A DNA stretch of 55,461 bases from an uncultured Actinomycetes bacterium (GCA_903874965.1 CAIQUD010000016.1:1-55461), one strand, 5' to 3'. Counted from the first letter of the stretch, positions 18,285 to 27,158 are shown. The notes: generated from the letters alone by a model not told the origin. Translations and numbers: made by a program.

Positions 18285-19433
18285 ATGGATGTCAACGCGC
18301 TTTCTGGCCCGATGCCACCTCAGACAACGGCTGAGGCAAGCGCAACGCCGCCAACCTCCTGTGAGATTGGCATTGTCGGCGGCGGCATCATCGGACTCGC
18401 TGCAGCCTGGCGACTTGCGAGAGCTGGCCGACAGGTCGTCGTGTTCGATCCAACTCCAGGTCTAGGGGCCTCTCGGGTTGCTGGCGGCATGCTTGGTGCA
18501 ACGGCCGAGACGGGATTTGCCGAAGCATCCCAAGCCCAACACCACCAGGCCTCGAGGCAGGCATGGGATCCGTTCCTTGCTGACCTTTCGGCTGACCTTG
18601 GCAGGGCGATTGACTACGAAGCCATTGGCACGATTGCTGTTGGACTTGATGGCTCGGACATTCGCGCTATCCAACAACTCGCAACCTTTCAGGCTTCACT
18701 CGGACTGGACGTTGAACAACTCGACCGAGATGCCCTCGATGCCCTTTGTCCTGGGCTCGGACGAACTGTCGCTCGTGGTTGGTTTCTGCGAGATGACGGC
18801 GCCATTGACAACAGAGCGATTGTCGCCGATCTCTTGGACGCTTGCCGCATGAGGGGTGTCGAATTCGTGGCCACTCAGGTGAACGAGATCTCTGACTTGC
18901 GCGAGGGAACTCGAGAACTCACGACACCCAATGGTTCCTGTGCTGCGAACCTGGTCATCGTCGCCACTGGAGCAGCTCGTCTCCCGATACTTCCTCAGGA
19001 CGGTCAGTACCCGAGGATCCCTCAAGTGCATCCAGTTGGCGGAACAATTGTTCGACTCTCTGGTTCTGGATCAGTTCCGCATCTCAAGTACACCATCCGT
19101 TCGCTCGTTCACGGGAGGCCTTGCTATCTCGTTCCTCGACGCGATGGATCTGTCGTGCTCGGTGCAACTGCTGTCGAACGCGGTTACGACCTCCATGTCG
19201 ATGCTGGCGGACTCTTTCAACTCTTAGAAGATGGCCGAAGAATCTTTCCAGCATTGGATGACTACGCCATCGAGGAGATCGCGACGGGACTGCGTCCAAC
19301 GACCGACTCCCACGTACCGTTCGTCGAAGGAGTAGGCCCAGGACTCCTTGCAGCTCTGGGCCATTATCGAAATGGCTTTTTGTTGGCACCAGGAACGGCG
19401 CTCAGAATTCTTGAATTGGTAGAGGCTCCGTGA
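18285..19433 (+). CDS. thiO: Glycine oxidase ThiO (thiamine thiazole synthesis)
   Basis: This 382-residue FAD-dependent amine oxidase of the DAO family oxidises glycine to the imine used in thiazole formation. The N-terminal FAD motif GGGIIGLAAAWRLARAG is preceded by a ~25-residue extension. RVAGGMLGATAE and a C-terminal GLRPTTDSHVPFVEG and GHYRNGFLLAPGT are typical of ThiO, including the late FAD/substrate motif. It is immediately followed by thiS, overlapping by one to four bases, which supports ThiO over other DAO relatives. Unlike the common order, thiG does not follow. Confidence 0.92.
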   Translation: MDVNALSGPMPPQTTAEASATPPTSCEIGIVGGGIIGLAAAWRLARAGRQVVVFDPTPGLGASRVAGGMLGATAETGFAEASQAQHHQASRQAWDPFLADLSADLGRAIDYEAIGTIAVGLDGSDIRAIQQLATFQASLGLDVEQLDRDALDALCPGLGRTVARGWFLRDDGAIDNRAIVADLLDACRMRGVEFVATQVNEISDLREGTRELTTPNGSCAANLVIVATGAARLPILPQDGQYPRIPQVHPVGGTIVRLSGSGSVPHLKYTIRSLVHGRPCYLVPRRDGSVVLGATAVERGYDLHVDAGGLFQLLEDGRRIFPALDDYAIEEIATGLRPTTDSHVPFVEGVGPGLLAALGHYRNGFLLAPGTALRILELVEAP

Positions 19434-19639
19434 TGCCGATCAACGTGACCGTGAATGGCTGCAGCACCAACCTCCCGAGCGCTCTCACCATTGCCGAGTT
19501 ACTCGCACACCTTGAACTCCCTGACCGTGGTGTTGCCGTGGCAGTGAACCGTGAGGTCATTGCTCGATCATCATGGCAAACGATCAAGGTTGGCCCAAAC
19601 GACGCAATCGAGATTGTGAGCGCAGCGGCTGGCGGCTGA
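19430..19639 (+). CDS. thiS: Sulfur carrier protein ThiS
   Basis: This 69-residue ubiquitin-fold carrier holds sulfur as a C-terminal thiocarboxylate for thiazole synthesis. It ends in the required Gly-Gly, with VAVAVNREVI and the beta-grasp length typical of ThiS. The start is either GTG 19430 (four-base overlap with thiO) or ATG 19433 (TGATG). ThiF and ThiG partners are not in this window. Confidence 0.92.
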   Translation: MMPINVTVNGCSTNLPSALTIAELLAHLELPDRGVAVAVNREVIARSSWQTIKVGPNDAIEIVSAAAGG

Positions 19640-19658
19640 GCCGTGTAACGATAGGGCC

Positions 19659-19817
19659 ATGGCCACCATTGATGAACTTCTTGATGCGCTTGATCGGCGA
19701 CTCCTTCAAGCACTCGATGCGAAAGCTACCGGGGAAACGATCGCCCACCTTTGTGAGGCAAGGGCATGGCTTACCCATCCGAACCAGAGCCATGGCGGCT
19801 CATTGAGTCAGGGCTGA
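19659..19817 (+). CDS. Small ORF of 52 residues, unknown function
   Basis: An ATG at 19659 opens a 52-codon ORF that fills the gap between thiS and the sulfotransferase, ending eight bases before the next start. It is predicted helical (ATIDELLDALDRRLL near the start), with one Cys and a polar Gly/Ser-rich end. AGGG lies close upstream of the ATG. Codon choice resembles its neighbours. I do not recognise it, and its support is position, fit and composition. Confidence 0.5.
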   Translation: MATIDELLDALDRRLLQALDAKATGETIAHLCEARAWLTHPNQSHGGSLSQG

Positions 19818-19824
19818 GCAAACC

Positions 19825-20844
19825 ATGCGAGATCCCGAGCACGCGTGGTCGCGAAGGCTTGGCCGCATCAGCAGAGAACCTGAACGCGTCCTCAAGTGGG
19901 CAAAGTGGTACGTCACCAAGCAATCAACCGCCATTGGTCATGAGTTGTTCTTTGATCAGGATCATGATGTTTCTTCTACGGCGCTTGTTCTTGGAAGTGC
20001 ACGATCTGGGACGACCTGGGTCGCAGAAGTGCTCGCAGCCGATAGCGAGACTCGATTCATCATGGAACCCTTTGATGATCGATGTTCGCAATTTCGAGGT
20101 GGTCTTCCAGACGCGACGTATCTCTCACCTGGCGCCCACAACGATCGACTTGAGTACTTTTCCGACAGGGTGTTCTCGGGTCACTTGCGGTCCAAATGGA
20201 CGGATCAGTACAACCACGCCCGTCACCCAAGCCGTCGCGTCGTCAAAGATGTCCGAACGGTCTCGCTTCTTGGTTGGTTTGCCGCGCGATACCCATCGAT
20301 GCCAATCATCTATCTGATCCGCCACCCCTTCGCCACGGCCTGGTCAATGGCGTCACTCGGTTGGGGAACCCATGGAAGCCTCCTCGGCGAGCGCACCCGT
20401 CTCGATGCACTCACCAATGCCGAGAAGAACATCCTCCTTCCACAGGCTTTCCTCGCTGAGGTGACTCGATGGTGCGTGGAGCAAGAGCGAGGGCTTCGGC
20501 ACCTCGACCCAACCATCCACGTCGCGTTCTATGAGAACGTTGTTTCGACGCCAGAAACAGCATTCTCAGACATGGCCGACTATCTCGGAGGAAGAAGTGG
20601 CGCATGGAAGGGTTGGACACCCGATGCGTCGTTGTTTGATCGACCCTCAAAGACTTCCGTCCGCCGCGATGCTCCGCAGGCTGCCTCGCAGTGGGTTGAA
20701 TCCTGGCAGGGTGAACTGCCGCCAGAAGTGATAACGCAAGCCATTGAAATTGTCCGATCCTTTGGACTTGATGAGCTGTATGGCACTCAACCCACCCCTA
20801 ACCTTGAACCGAGCGATCTCTGGAGGAGGGATACACGGCAATGA
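19825..20844 (+). CDS. Sulfotransferase family protein
   Basis: This is a 339-residue protein with a PAPS-binding fold. The 5'-phosphosulfate loop GSARSGTTWVAEVL lies near residue 57, and the 3'-phosphate-binding region IYLIRHPFATAWSM near residue 155. The acceptor is unknown; family members in actinobacteria sulfate glycolipids, trehalose or other small molecules. No signal peptide is evident, so it acts in the cytosol or at the inner membrane face. The ATG at 19825 follows the small ORF, and the stop overlaps the next gene by four bases (ATGA). Confidence 0.85.
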   Translation: MRDPEHAWSRRLGRISREPERVLKWAKWYVTKQSTAIGHELFFDQDHDVSSTALVLGSARSGTTWVAEVLAADSETRFIMEPFDDRCSQFRGGLPDATYLSPGAHNDRLEYFSDRVFSGHLRSKWTDQYNHARHPSRRVVKDVRTVSLLGWFAARYPSMPIIYLIRHPFATAWSMASLGWGTHGSLLGERTRLDALTNAEKNILLPQAFLAEVTRWCVEQERGLRHLDPTIHVAFYENVVSTPETAFSDMADYLGGRSGAWKGWTPDASLFDRPSKTSVRRDAPQAASQWVESWQGELPPEVITQAIEIVRSFGLDELYGTQPTPNLEPSDLWRRDTRQ

Positions 20845-21521
20845 CCACGGACGTTCTCGACAATCCCCAATCTCAGAAATTGGACTCCAACGAATCGGTG
20901 AAGCCTCGTCTTCGAGGCTGGATTCATTTTGGCGCTTTCTGCGTCACCCTCACGTTGAGTGGGTTTCTCGAGTCAGCTACCTCCACCACTGGTGAGGCTC
21001 TCGCGATCGCCATCTACGTGGGTGGGCTCGCCATCATGTTTGGAACGAGTGCAATGCTTCATCTCGTAACTTGGGGTCCGAAGGGCCGCCAGCGAATGCG
21101 TCGTGCCGACCACTCGACCATCTTTCTTGGGATTGCCGGTTCGTACACGGCTATTGGTGCCATTGGGCTGACCGGAACCAACCTCAAGTTGTTGCTCGTT
21201 CTCGCATGGGGAGGAGCAATCGTCGGGATAACGATTCGGCAGTTTTTCATCGACGCGCCGAAGTGGGCTAACGCAATTCCCTATGTCGTCGTTGGTTGGT
21301 CGGCCATGCTTTTTGTCGGACCACTTATTGCCAGCCTTGGTGTCTTAGGGTTTCTCGGCATTCTCCTCGGCGGACTCGCCTATACCGCAGGAGCCATTTT
21401 TTACGGAGCGAAGCGACCGAATCTCGTTCCTGGTGTGTTCGGCTACCACGAACTGTTTCATGCCATGACCGTTGTTGGAGCCGGCATCCACATGGCAGTC
21501 ATCTGGACAATGCTGCACTAG
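20841..21521 (+). CDS. Hemolysin III/PAQR-family membrane protein
   Basis: This 226-residue protein has about seven hydrophobic helices from residue 29 to the end. Conserved polar residues match the HlyIII/PAQR family: Ser-x3-His in TSAMLH, an Arg-x-Asp-His in MRRADHS, and the C-terminal His-x3-His in GYHELFHAM. Together these should bind zinc. Bacterial members are called hemolysin III or TrhA; some influence membrane fatty-acid balance. It is coupled to the sulfotransferase by an ATGA overlap, and there is no evidence of haemolysis from sequence. Confidence 0.87.
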   Translation: MTTDVLDNPQSQKLDSNESVKPRLRGWIHFGAFCVTLTLSGFLESATSTTGEALAIAIYVGGLAIMFGTSAMLHLVTWGPKGRQRMRRADHSTIFLGIAGSYTAIGAIGLTGTNLKLLLVLAWGGAIVGITIRQFFIDAPKWANAIPYVVVGWSAMLFVGPLIASLGVLGFLGILLGGLAYTAGAIFYGAKRPNLVPGVFGYHELFHAMTVVGAGIHMAVIWTMLH

Positions 21522-21572
21522 GCCGCCCTCTGCAAGGTCGTATGACGTTCCGGGCTTGACCGAGAAGCAACC

Positions 21573-21578
21573 TAGACT
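21573..21578 (+). promoter_or_regulatory. Candidate -10 box (TAGACT) for tRNA-Pro
   Basis: TAGACT lies 13 bases before the mature tRNA. TTGACC at 21556-21561 is only 11 bases upstream, so the -35 assignment is uncertain. Confidence 0.4.
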
Positions 21579-21591
21579 GAACCAGTTGTAG

Positions 21592-21669
21592 CGGGCTGTA
21601 GCGCAGCTTGGTTAGCGCGCTTGACTGGGGGTCAAGAGGTCCCGGGTTCAAATCCCGGCAGCCCGACCA
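21592..21669 (+). tRNA. tRNA-Pro(GGG), CCA encoded
   Basis: A complete 78-base cloverleaf. The acceptor stem is CGGGCTG with CAGCCCG. The D stem is GCGC/GCGC. The anticodon stem is CTTGA/TCAAG with loop CTGGGGG (anticodon GGG, G37). The variable loop has five bases, the T stem is CCGGG/CCCGG, the discriminator is A, and CCA is encoded. Confidence 0.97.
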
Positions 21670-21723
21670 TGGAGTTGTAGGTCTGTATGAGTTGCTGGTC
21701 GAAACGAGAAGGTACGTCGTTAC

Positions 21724-23508
21724 TCAGGAGACGAAGGCGAGGCCTTCAAAGGCCCCCGACGATCGCCATTGGCTCATGAGGTCAAAGAAGGCAACCGCAC
21801 CAAGCGGATAGCCAATTCGGCCCTTCTGGTCGGCAAGGCTGACTTCCAAGCCCTCGTTGTTGTAGTAGCCAGGGGTGCATTCAGGGTCGAACATGAAGGA
21901 ACTTCGGCCGTCCCCAAGACTGTCAACCCACGCTTGTTCTGCGCGTGGTGTGGTTTCAACTCGAGTAGCACCCGTGCTTCGTGCATGTTGAATGACCGCC
22001 GCAATGGTCTTCGCACCTTCACTGAAGTTGTGCGTGATATTCGAAACAAGATTTCCAGCCTGCGCCAGACCCAAGATGAAGAAATTCGGAAACCCAGAAA
22101 CGTGCATGCCATGGAGGCTCACCATCCCCTCTCGCCAATGCTCCGACAAGGTTTCACCTCCAACACCTATGGGATCAAACCCTGATCGTCGAACCCAAGA
22201 TGTCCCGACTTCAAATCCACTGGCATAGATGAGTACGTCAAGAGCAACGTGACGGTCACCCACCACGACGCCGGTCTCATCGATTTCTGAGACTCCCGCT
22301 CCATCGGTGTCGATGAGGTGCACGTTTGGAAGGTTGAACGTCTGGAGGTAGCCGTCATGAAAGCAAGGCCGCTTGCAGAGTTGCCGATACCAAGGTTTGA
22401 GCGCTTCAGCGGTCAGGGCGTCGTGAACCTCATGATCAACCCGCTCTCGGATCTCATTCATCTTCTCGTCGTCGCTTTCTTCATAGGCCTGACGAAGGAC
22501 GACCTCGGAGGCAACGCCAGCAGCAAACAGCTCGAACGCTCGTTTGCGGATCCGGAGTGCAATGTCCGTCCATCCATCCTGCACGAGATCAACGTCTGCC
22601 TCTCCCCCGGTTTGGAGTGTTGCAAAGTTCGTCAACCACTCCTGCTGCCAACCATCTTCGAGCGACGAGAACCACTCCCGATCAATCGGCTTGTTGTTCC
22701 GAACATCAATGGATGAGGGCGTTCGCTGGAACACATACAACTCGCCAGCATCCCGTCCCAATTTCGGCACCACCTGGATTCCCGTCGCGCCGGTTCCCAA
22801 CAGCCCGACTCGGAGACTGCGCAATCGATCCATCGGGGCGCCGTTGGCATCCCCTCCGGTCACGGCGTAGTTCCAACGACTGGTGTGAAAACTCTCACCT
22901 TGAAAACGTTCAATACCCGGCACACCAGGCAACTTCGGACGGTGGAGTGGTCCGGTTCCCGCAACAACGAATGTTGCACGGATCGTGTCACCTCGATTTG
23001 TCGTTACTACCCATTGATGACGGTCCTCATCCCAAACCATCTCTTCAACTTCAGTAGAGAACAGTGCGCCGTCTTTCAAATGAAAGTGCTCGGCAATGCG
23101 TTGTGCGTGTTCGTAGATTTCAGGACCTTCGACATATTTCGCTGAAGGCATGTAGCCAGTCTCTTGAAGAAGCGGGAGATAGATCATCGCAGCGGTGTCA
23201 CACGCGGCACCTGGATAGCGATTCCAGTACCAAACCCCTCCGACATCGCCCGCACCATCAATGAGGCACAAGTCACGAACACCGACTTCACGAAGACGAG
23301 CTCCAGCGAGGAGGCCAGCAAATCCAGCGCCAATGATCGCTACCTCAACCTCACGCTGTTGCGCTGGACGCTCGGCCCACTCGACGTAAGGATCAGCCTC
23401 CATCGTCGCAAACTTGCCGGAAGCCCCAAGGTATTGGTCATTGCCATCTGCTCGGAGTCGTTTCAAACGCTCATCGCGATATTTGCTTCGGAGATCCTCA
23501 CGGTTCAC
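21724..23508 (-). CDS. Flavin-containing monooxygenase, Baeyer-Villiger type
   Basis: This 594-residue class B flavoprotein uses FAD and NADPH. The first Rossmann motif is GAGFAGLLAG near residue 58, with the family GGVWYWNRYPGAACD after it. The BVMO fingerprint appears as FQGESFHTSRWN, with Asn where Pro or Asp is usual. The second Rossmann motif is GTGATGIQV. About 50 residues precede the first dinucleotide fold, as in cyclohexanone/phenylacetone monooxygenase relatives. Substrate unknown. The GTG at 23508 has GAGAGG upstream. A -10-like TAGATT lies at 23542-23547. It is convergent with tRNA-Pro. Confidence 0.88.
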   Translation of the reverse strand: MNREDLRSKYRDERLKRLRADGNDQYLGASGKFATMEADPYVEWAERPAQQREVEVAIIGAGFAGLLAGARLREVGVRDLCLIDGAGDVGGVWYWNRYPGAACDTAAMIYLPLLQETGYMPSAKYVEGPEIYEHAQRIAEHFHLKDGALFSTEVEEMVWDEDRHQWVVTTNRGDTIRATFVVAGTGPLHRPKLPGVPGIERFQGESFHTSRWNYAVTGGDANGAPMDRLRSLRVGLLGTGATGIQVVPKLGRDAGELYVFQRTPSSIDVRNNKPIDREWFSSLEDGWQQEWLTNFATLQTGGEADVDLVQDGWTDIALRIRKRAFELFAAGVASEVVLRQAYEESDDEKMNEIRERVDHEVHDALTAEALKPWYRQLCKRPCFHDGYLQTFNLPNVHLIDTDGAGVSEIDETGVVVGDRHVALDVLIYASGFEVGTSWVRRSGFDPIGVGGETLSEHWREGMVSLHGMHVSGFPNFFILGLAQAGNLVSNITHNFSEGAKTIAAVIQHARSTGATRVETTPRAEQAWVDSLGDGRSSFMFDPECTPGYYNNEGLEVSLADQKGRIGYPLGAVAFFDLMSQWRSSGAFEGLAFVS

Positions 23509-23541
23509 GGTGCGCCTGCCTCTCGAAAGTGAACATTGCCA

Positions 23542-23547
23542 AATCTA
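23542..23547 (-). promoter_or_regulatory. Candidate -10 box (TAGATT) for the monooxygenase
   Basis: The start site would lie near the ATG of a 12-codon ORF (23498-23536) that runs into the monooxygenase start region. The -35 is unclear. Confidence 0.3.
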
Positions 23548-23704
23548 TGCCCCTACGCCGACAGCCCAATGGAGACCGGACCAACGAGCGGCAGTTCATC
23601 ATCGTGTCTACTCAGCCATCTGCCCCAGTTGCCCGAAGGTGAACTGACAAACTGACAGGGAAGGACACGGGGACGATCAACGGGTGAAAGTTGGAAACAC
23701 TTCC

Positions 23705-24643
23705 ATGAAGCGCTTTGCCGTAACGGCCGCTGCTTTGCTCACCTTCCTTTCCCAGGGAGTTACGGCAGGCGCGACCGAGAAGCTTCCCTCAGCGATCCCT
23801 CCAGCAGCTCTTGCCAGACTGATCGCCAGTTCCACAAAGATCAGCACCCTTCCAACCAAACTGACGACGCCGCTTTCCAAGGTTGAGGTCGATCGCGTCG
23901 ATCGCTATTACCTGAGTTTGAAAATTGGCTGCTACGCGATTGGAAACAGCTGCACCTTTGGAAGCTCGAAACTGAAGAAGACGCTGGTGCTTCTCGGTGA
24001 TTCACACGCAGCGATGTGGGCTCCAGCGATCATCCCTTCGGCAACGGCCGCTGGCTACAAGGTGATTGTGCAGTGGTTTCCAAATTGCCCGGTGGCTGAT
24101 GTTGTTCCTTGGGTCACCTTGAAAGGTCAGTTGGGAACCGACTGTTCAGCGTGGAGGACAAGGACTCTTTCGGCAATAGCCAACCTCAATCCCTCAATGG
24201 TGATCTTGAGCGAGGCGACAACGTTTGCCCAAAGCGACGCATCGACTCCATTCAGCCCGAGTGCTTGGCAGAGTGCCCTTCAACGCACTATTGCGGTAGT
24301 GAACAAGCCAGGCTCGAAGGTCATCATGATGGGTGATGTTCCCTATTTCGCCGTCTCGCCGGCACAGTGCCTTGCGGCACATCCAACTGACGTGCAGCAA
24401 TGTTCTACTGAGGTCGTGAATTCGATTCCCCAGGATCGACAGATGACGAGTGCGGAAAGTGGAGCCGCTGCGGCAACCCACATCGCGTTCTTCAATCCTG
24501 ATCCGCTGCTTTGCGCATCCACGTGTTCGCCAATTGTTGGTTCCACAGTCACCTTCAAGGACACCAACCACGTCGCTTCCAGCTACGCCGCAAGCATTCG
24601 CGACGCACTGTGGAAGGGCCTGATGGCAGCCAAGATCAAGTAG
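23705..24643 (+). CDS. Secreted SGNH-fold protein (possible O-acyltransferase/esterase domain)
   Basis: This 312-residue protein has a signal peptide (MKRFAVTAAALLTFLSQGVTAG, residues 1-22, cleavage near Ala). The SGNH block I is LLGDSHAAMWAP, the GDSH serine. The C-terminal DTNHVAS supplies the Asp and His. Multiple cysteines suggest disulfides. It looks like the C-terminal SGNH domain of OafA-type acyltransferases made as a free secreted protein. The ATG at 23705 fits the signal peptide better than the in-frame GTG at 23684; neither has a good ribosome site. The acyl donor partner is not adjacent. Confidence 0.8.
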   Translation: MKRFAVTAAALLTFLSQGVTAGATEKLPSAIPPAALARLIASSTKISTLPTKLTTPLSKVEVDRVDRYYLSLKIGCYAIGNSCTFGSSKLKKTLVLLGDSHAAMWAPAIIPSATAAGYKVIVQWFPNCPVADVVPWVTLKGQLGTDCSAWRTRTLSAIANLNPSMVILSEATTFAQSDASTPFSPSAWQSALQRTIAVVNKPGSKVIMMGDVPYFAVSPAQCLAAHPTDVQQCSTEVVNSIPQDRQMTSAESGAAAATHIAFFNPDPLLCASTCSPIVGSTVTFKDTNHVASSYAASIRDALWKGLMAAKIK

Positions 24644-24735
24644 TACTGCTCGCCGAGGACCTCGCCTCGCATCATTGAGCGATCAACCATCAATACTGCT
24701 CGGTGGCAGTTCCTGAATTCCGAGCCGTTGGCTTC

Positions 24736-24741
24736 TAGGGT
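24736..24741 (+). promoter_or_regulatory. Candidate -10 box (TAGGGT), leaderless start for M20 gene
   Basis: TAGGGT, six bases, then ATG at 24748. No ribosome site precedes the ATG. Confidence 0.5.
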
Positions 24742-24747
24742 ACGACC

Positions 24748-25962
24748 ATGAACTCTCTTGTCAGCCTGCTTGAAGATGCCACGACACTGCTCGACGAGAC
24801 CATTGCGTTTCGGCGTGATCTCCATGCACATCCAGAACTTGGCCTCCACTTACCCCGGACCCAGGCAGCCATTGTGAATGCCCTTGACGGCCTCGGTCTT
24901 GAATTTCATCTCGGCACGAAGCTCAGCAGCGTCACCGCCGTGTTGCGAACCGGCCGACCAGGTCCAACCGTGCTGTTGCGCGCCGATATGGACGCCTTGC
25001 CAATGCCCGAGGACACGACGTTGGCGTTCAAGAGCACGGTCGAAGGTGCCATGCACGCTTGTGGTCATGACACCCATGTCGCCATGTTGGTGAGCGCTGC
25101 AAAGCTCCTCGTTGCTCGCCAAGACGACCTCGTTGGAACCGTCGTCTTGATGTTTCAACCTGGTGAAGAGGGACATGGCGGAGCAGTACTCATGATTGAC
25201 GAAGGAATCTTGGGAGTTGGAGGGCGCGTTGACCTCGCTTTCGCCATCCATGCCACGCCATCGGTGCCAAGTGGCGTCGTCGTTACTCGTGGCGGGACCA
25301 TCATGGCCTCATCTGACGAATTCGAGATTGAGGTCATTGGCCGAGGTGGTCATGCGTCAACGCCCTATCAGGCACTCGATCCAATTCCCGTCGCCTGTGA
25401 GATCGTCCTTGCCGCTCAGTCAATGATCACCCGACGTGTCAACGTTTTTGACCCGGCGGTCATCACCGTTGCCCACGTCAGTGCCGGCACCACCAGCAAT
25501 GTCATTCCCGAAAGCGCACACCTCCATGGGACGATCCGCACGGTCTCGGCCAGGACTCGGTCCCAGGTACACGCTGATTTTGAGCAGTTAGCAACCAACA
25601 TTGCCCACGCCCATGGAGCACAGTGCGAGGTCGACCTACAACTCGGCTATCCAGTCACGGTCAATGACGTAACAATCGCGACCTGGTGTCGCTCGCTCGC
25701 CATTGGGGTCCTTGGAGAGCACGCTGCGTTCGAAATGCCTGCACCAATCATGGGAGCGGAAGACTTCAGTTACGTGCTCGAGGCCGTTCCAGGGGCAATT
25801 GTCTTTCTCGGGATGTGCCCAGAAGGAATGAACGCCCATGAAGCTCCGCCAAATCACTCAAATCGGATGACGCTTGACGAGCCAGCCATGGCACGAGGAG
25901 CTGCGCTCTATGCCGGTGTGGCACTGGCCAAGTCCGCAGAGGCGGTCGCAGACGCGTCATAG
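24748..25962 (+). CDS. M20D-family amidohydrolase/aminoacylase
   Basis: This 404-residue metallo-hydrolase resembles hippurate/N-acyl-amino-acid hydrolases. Metal and catalytic motifs are present: RRDLHAHPELG at the N-terminus, LLRADMDALPM, ACGHDTHVAML, FQPGEEGHGGA with the catalytic Glu, and the late GAEDFSY. The lid/dimerisation domain sits between. It is expected to be cytosolic and to cleave an N-acyl or amide bond; the substrate cannot be read. The start follows TAGGGT by six bases. It is convergent with corA. Confidence 0.9.
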   Translation: MNSLVSLLEDATTLLDETIAFRRDLHAHPELGLHLPRTQAAIVNALDGLGLEFHLGTKLSSVTAVLRTGRPGPTVLLRADMDALPMPEDTTLAFKSTVEGAMHACGHDTHVAMLVSAAKLLVARQDDLVGTVVLMFQPGEEGHGGAVLMIDEGILGVGGRVDLAFAIHATPSVPSGVVVTRGGTIMASSDEFEIEVIGRGGHASTPYQALDPIPVACEIVLAAQSMITRRVNVFDPAVITVAHVSAGTTSNVIPESAHLHGTIRTVSARTRSQVHADFEQLATNIAHAHGAQCEVDLQLGYPVTVNDVTIATWCRSLAIGVLGEHAAFEMPAPIMGAEDFSYVLEAVPGAIVFLGMCPEGMNAHEAPPNHSNRMTLDEPAMARGAALYAGVALAKSAEAVADAS

Positions 25963-25969
25963 ATGTCGA

Positions 25970-25989
25970 CTCGGGGATCTCTCTCCGAG
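25970..25989. terminator. Hairpin between convergent M20 and corA genes
   Basis: CTCGGGGA at 25970-25977 can pair with TCTCCGAG at 25982-25989 around TCTC (one G-T wobble), giving an eight-pair stem. There is no T-tract, so any terminator role would be of the tailless kind proposed for actinobacteria. Confidence 0.35.
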
Positions 25990-26023
25990 ACGCGTTAGAC
26001 CTCAGTGTCGAATGGTCGGTCTC

Positions 26024-27037
26024 CTAGAGCCAGTTGCGTCGTTTGAAAATGAAGTACAGCGTCGTCGACGTGACGAGCATGAGCCCAAGTGCCATTTGGT
26101 AGCCATAGCGAAAATGAAGTTCCGGCATATGGTCAAAGTTCATCCCATAGACCGTTCCAACGAGCGTCGGGGCGAAGAGGATTGCCGCCCATGAGGAGAT
26201 CTTCTTCACCTCTTCGTTTTGCAGAAGGCTCGCTGCGGTCATGTCCCTCATGTCTTGGTTCTGTTGCTGGGTGACGAGGGTGTTCTGCACCGTGAGCGCG
26301 TTCTCAAGAACCGCACGAAAGGCATCAACACGGTCCTTCACCCGGAGGGCGTGGTCATTGACGTCACGCAGGCGCTGGCGAAGCTCGAGTTCCACCTCGT
26401 ACTTCTCAAATCCATCTTCGAGGGCGTCGATCACCTCAAGGAGGGGGTGCGTTGCCCGTTGGAAGTCAATGACCTCTCTTGAGAGGTCGAAGATTCTCCG
26501 GGAGACCTTCGGATCGCCTTCAAACAACTGGTCTTCAATTTCATCAATGTCGTTCTCGAGGCCAGCGACGACGGGCGCGTACTCGTCAACAACCTGATCA
26601 ATGATGGCGTAGAGGACCGCCTCAGGACCAAGGGCGAGAAGGCCAGGTTGGCCTTCGAGTCGTTCTCGCACCCGACCAAGATCGGGAGTCTCGGCATGGC
26701 GAACCGTGATGACAAAATCTGGTCCAGTGAAGATGTGGACCTCTCCGAACTCAACCTGCTCTTCTTGGTCAAGGTATCGGGCAGGACGCAGGACTGTGAA
26801 GAGTGTCGATCCGTAGCGCTCGATCTTCGGACGCTGGTGAGCATCAACCGCATCTTCAAGAGCGAGTTCATGCAGCGAAAATTCCCTCGCCAGAACTTCG
26901 AGATCTTCTCGCTCTGGTCGATAGAGACCGATCCAAGCCATTCCGCCGTTCGCACGCATGTGCTCGAACGTCTGCTCAAGGCTGCTTGGATCCGATGCAC
27001 GCACGCCATTTACGTACAAGGCGTTCTTCACCAGCAT
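26024..27037 (-). CDS. corA: CorA-family magnesium/cobalt transporter
   Basis: This 337-residue pentameric channel subunit has a large cytoplasmic alpha/beta and long-helix domain, then two C-terminal transmembrane helices. The selectivity signature GMN occurs as YGMNFDHMPEL, just after the first helix, and the basic C-terminus follows the second. The ATG at 27037 has GGGGGAG a few bases upstream. Transports divalent cations, mainly Mg2+ (family knowledge). It is transcribed away from the MBL gene. Confidence 0.93.
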   Translation of the reverse strand: MLVKNALYVNGVRASDPSSLEQTFEHMRANGGMAWIGLYRPEREDLEVLAREFSLHELALEDAVDAHQRPKIERYGSTLFTVLRPARYLDQEEQVEFGEVHIFTGPDFVITVRHAETPDLGRVRERLEGQPGLLALGPEAVLYAIIDQVVDEYAPVVAGLENDIDEIEDQLFEGDPKVSRRIFDLSREVIDFQRATHPLLEVIDALEDGFEKYEVELELRQRLRDVNDHALRVKDRVDAFRAVLENALTVQNTLVTQQQNQDMRDMTAASLLQNEEVKKISSWAAILFAPTLVGTVYGMNFDHMPELHFRYGYQMALGLMLVTSTTLYFIFKRRNWL

Positions 27038-27077
27038 GGGGCTCCCCCGTCGTCGTCAGCACTGCCACCGAGGACCA

Positions 27078-27083
27078 ATGCTA
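27078..27083 (-). promoter_or_regulatory. Candidate -10 box (TAGCAT) for corA
   Basis: It gives a predicted leader of about 34 bases that includes the GGGGGAG ribosome site. The -35 is not convincing. Confidence 0.3.
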
Positions 27084-27145
27084 GGTGCCGAGGTTCCTGA
27101 GCGACTGCATTGCTGCGCATCACTTCGAGTTCATCGCAAATTTCG

Positions 27146-27151
27146 TAGAGT
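27146..27151 (+). promoter_or_regulatory. Candidate -10 box (TAGAGT), leaderless start for MBL gene
   Basis: TAGAGT, seven bases, then GTG at 27159. TTCGAG lies 16 bases upstream as a possible -35. This favours 27159 over earlier in-frame starts. Confidence 0.4.
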
Positions 27152-27158
27152 GACAGCC

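Noticed and set aside
21556-21669. tRNA-Pro as an integration site for a mobile element
   Set aside because: No integrase, no repeat of the tRNA 3' end and ordinary genes on both sides.
26958-27158. Upstream in-frame extension of the MBL gene
   Set aside because: It is antisense to corA and looks unlike a protein N-terminus; a -10 box and GTG at 27159 give a better start.
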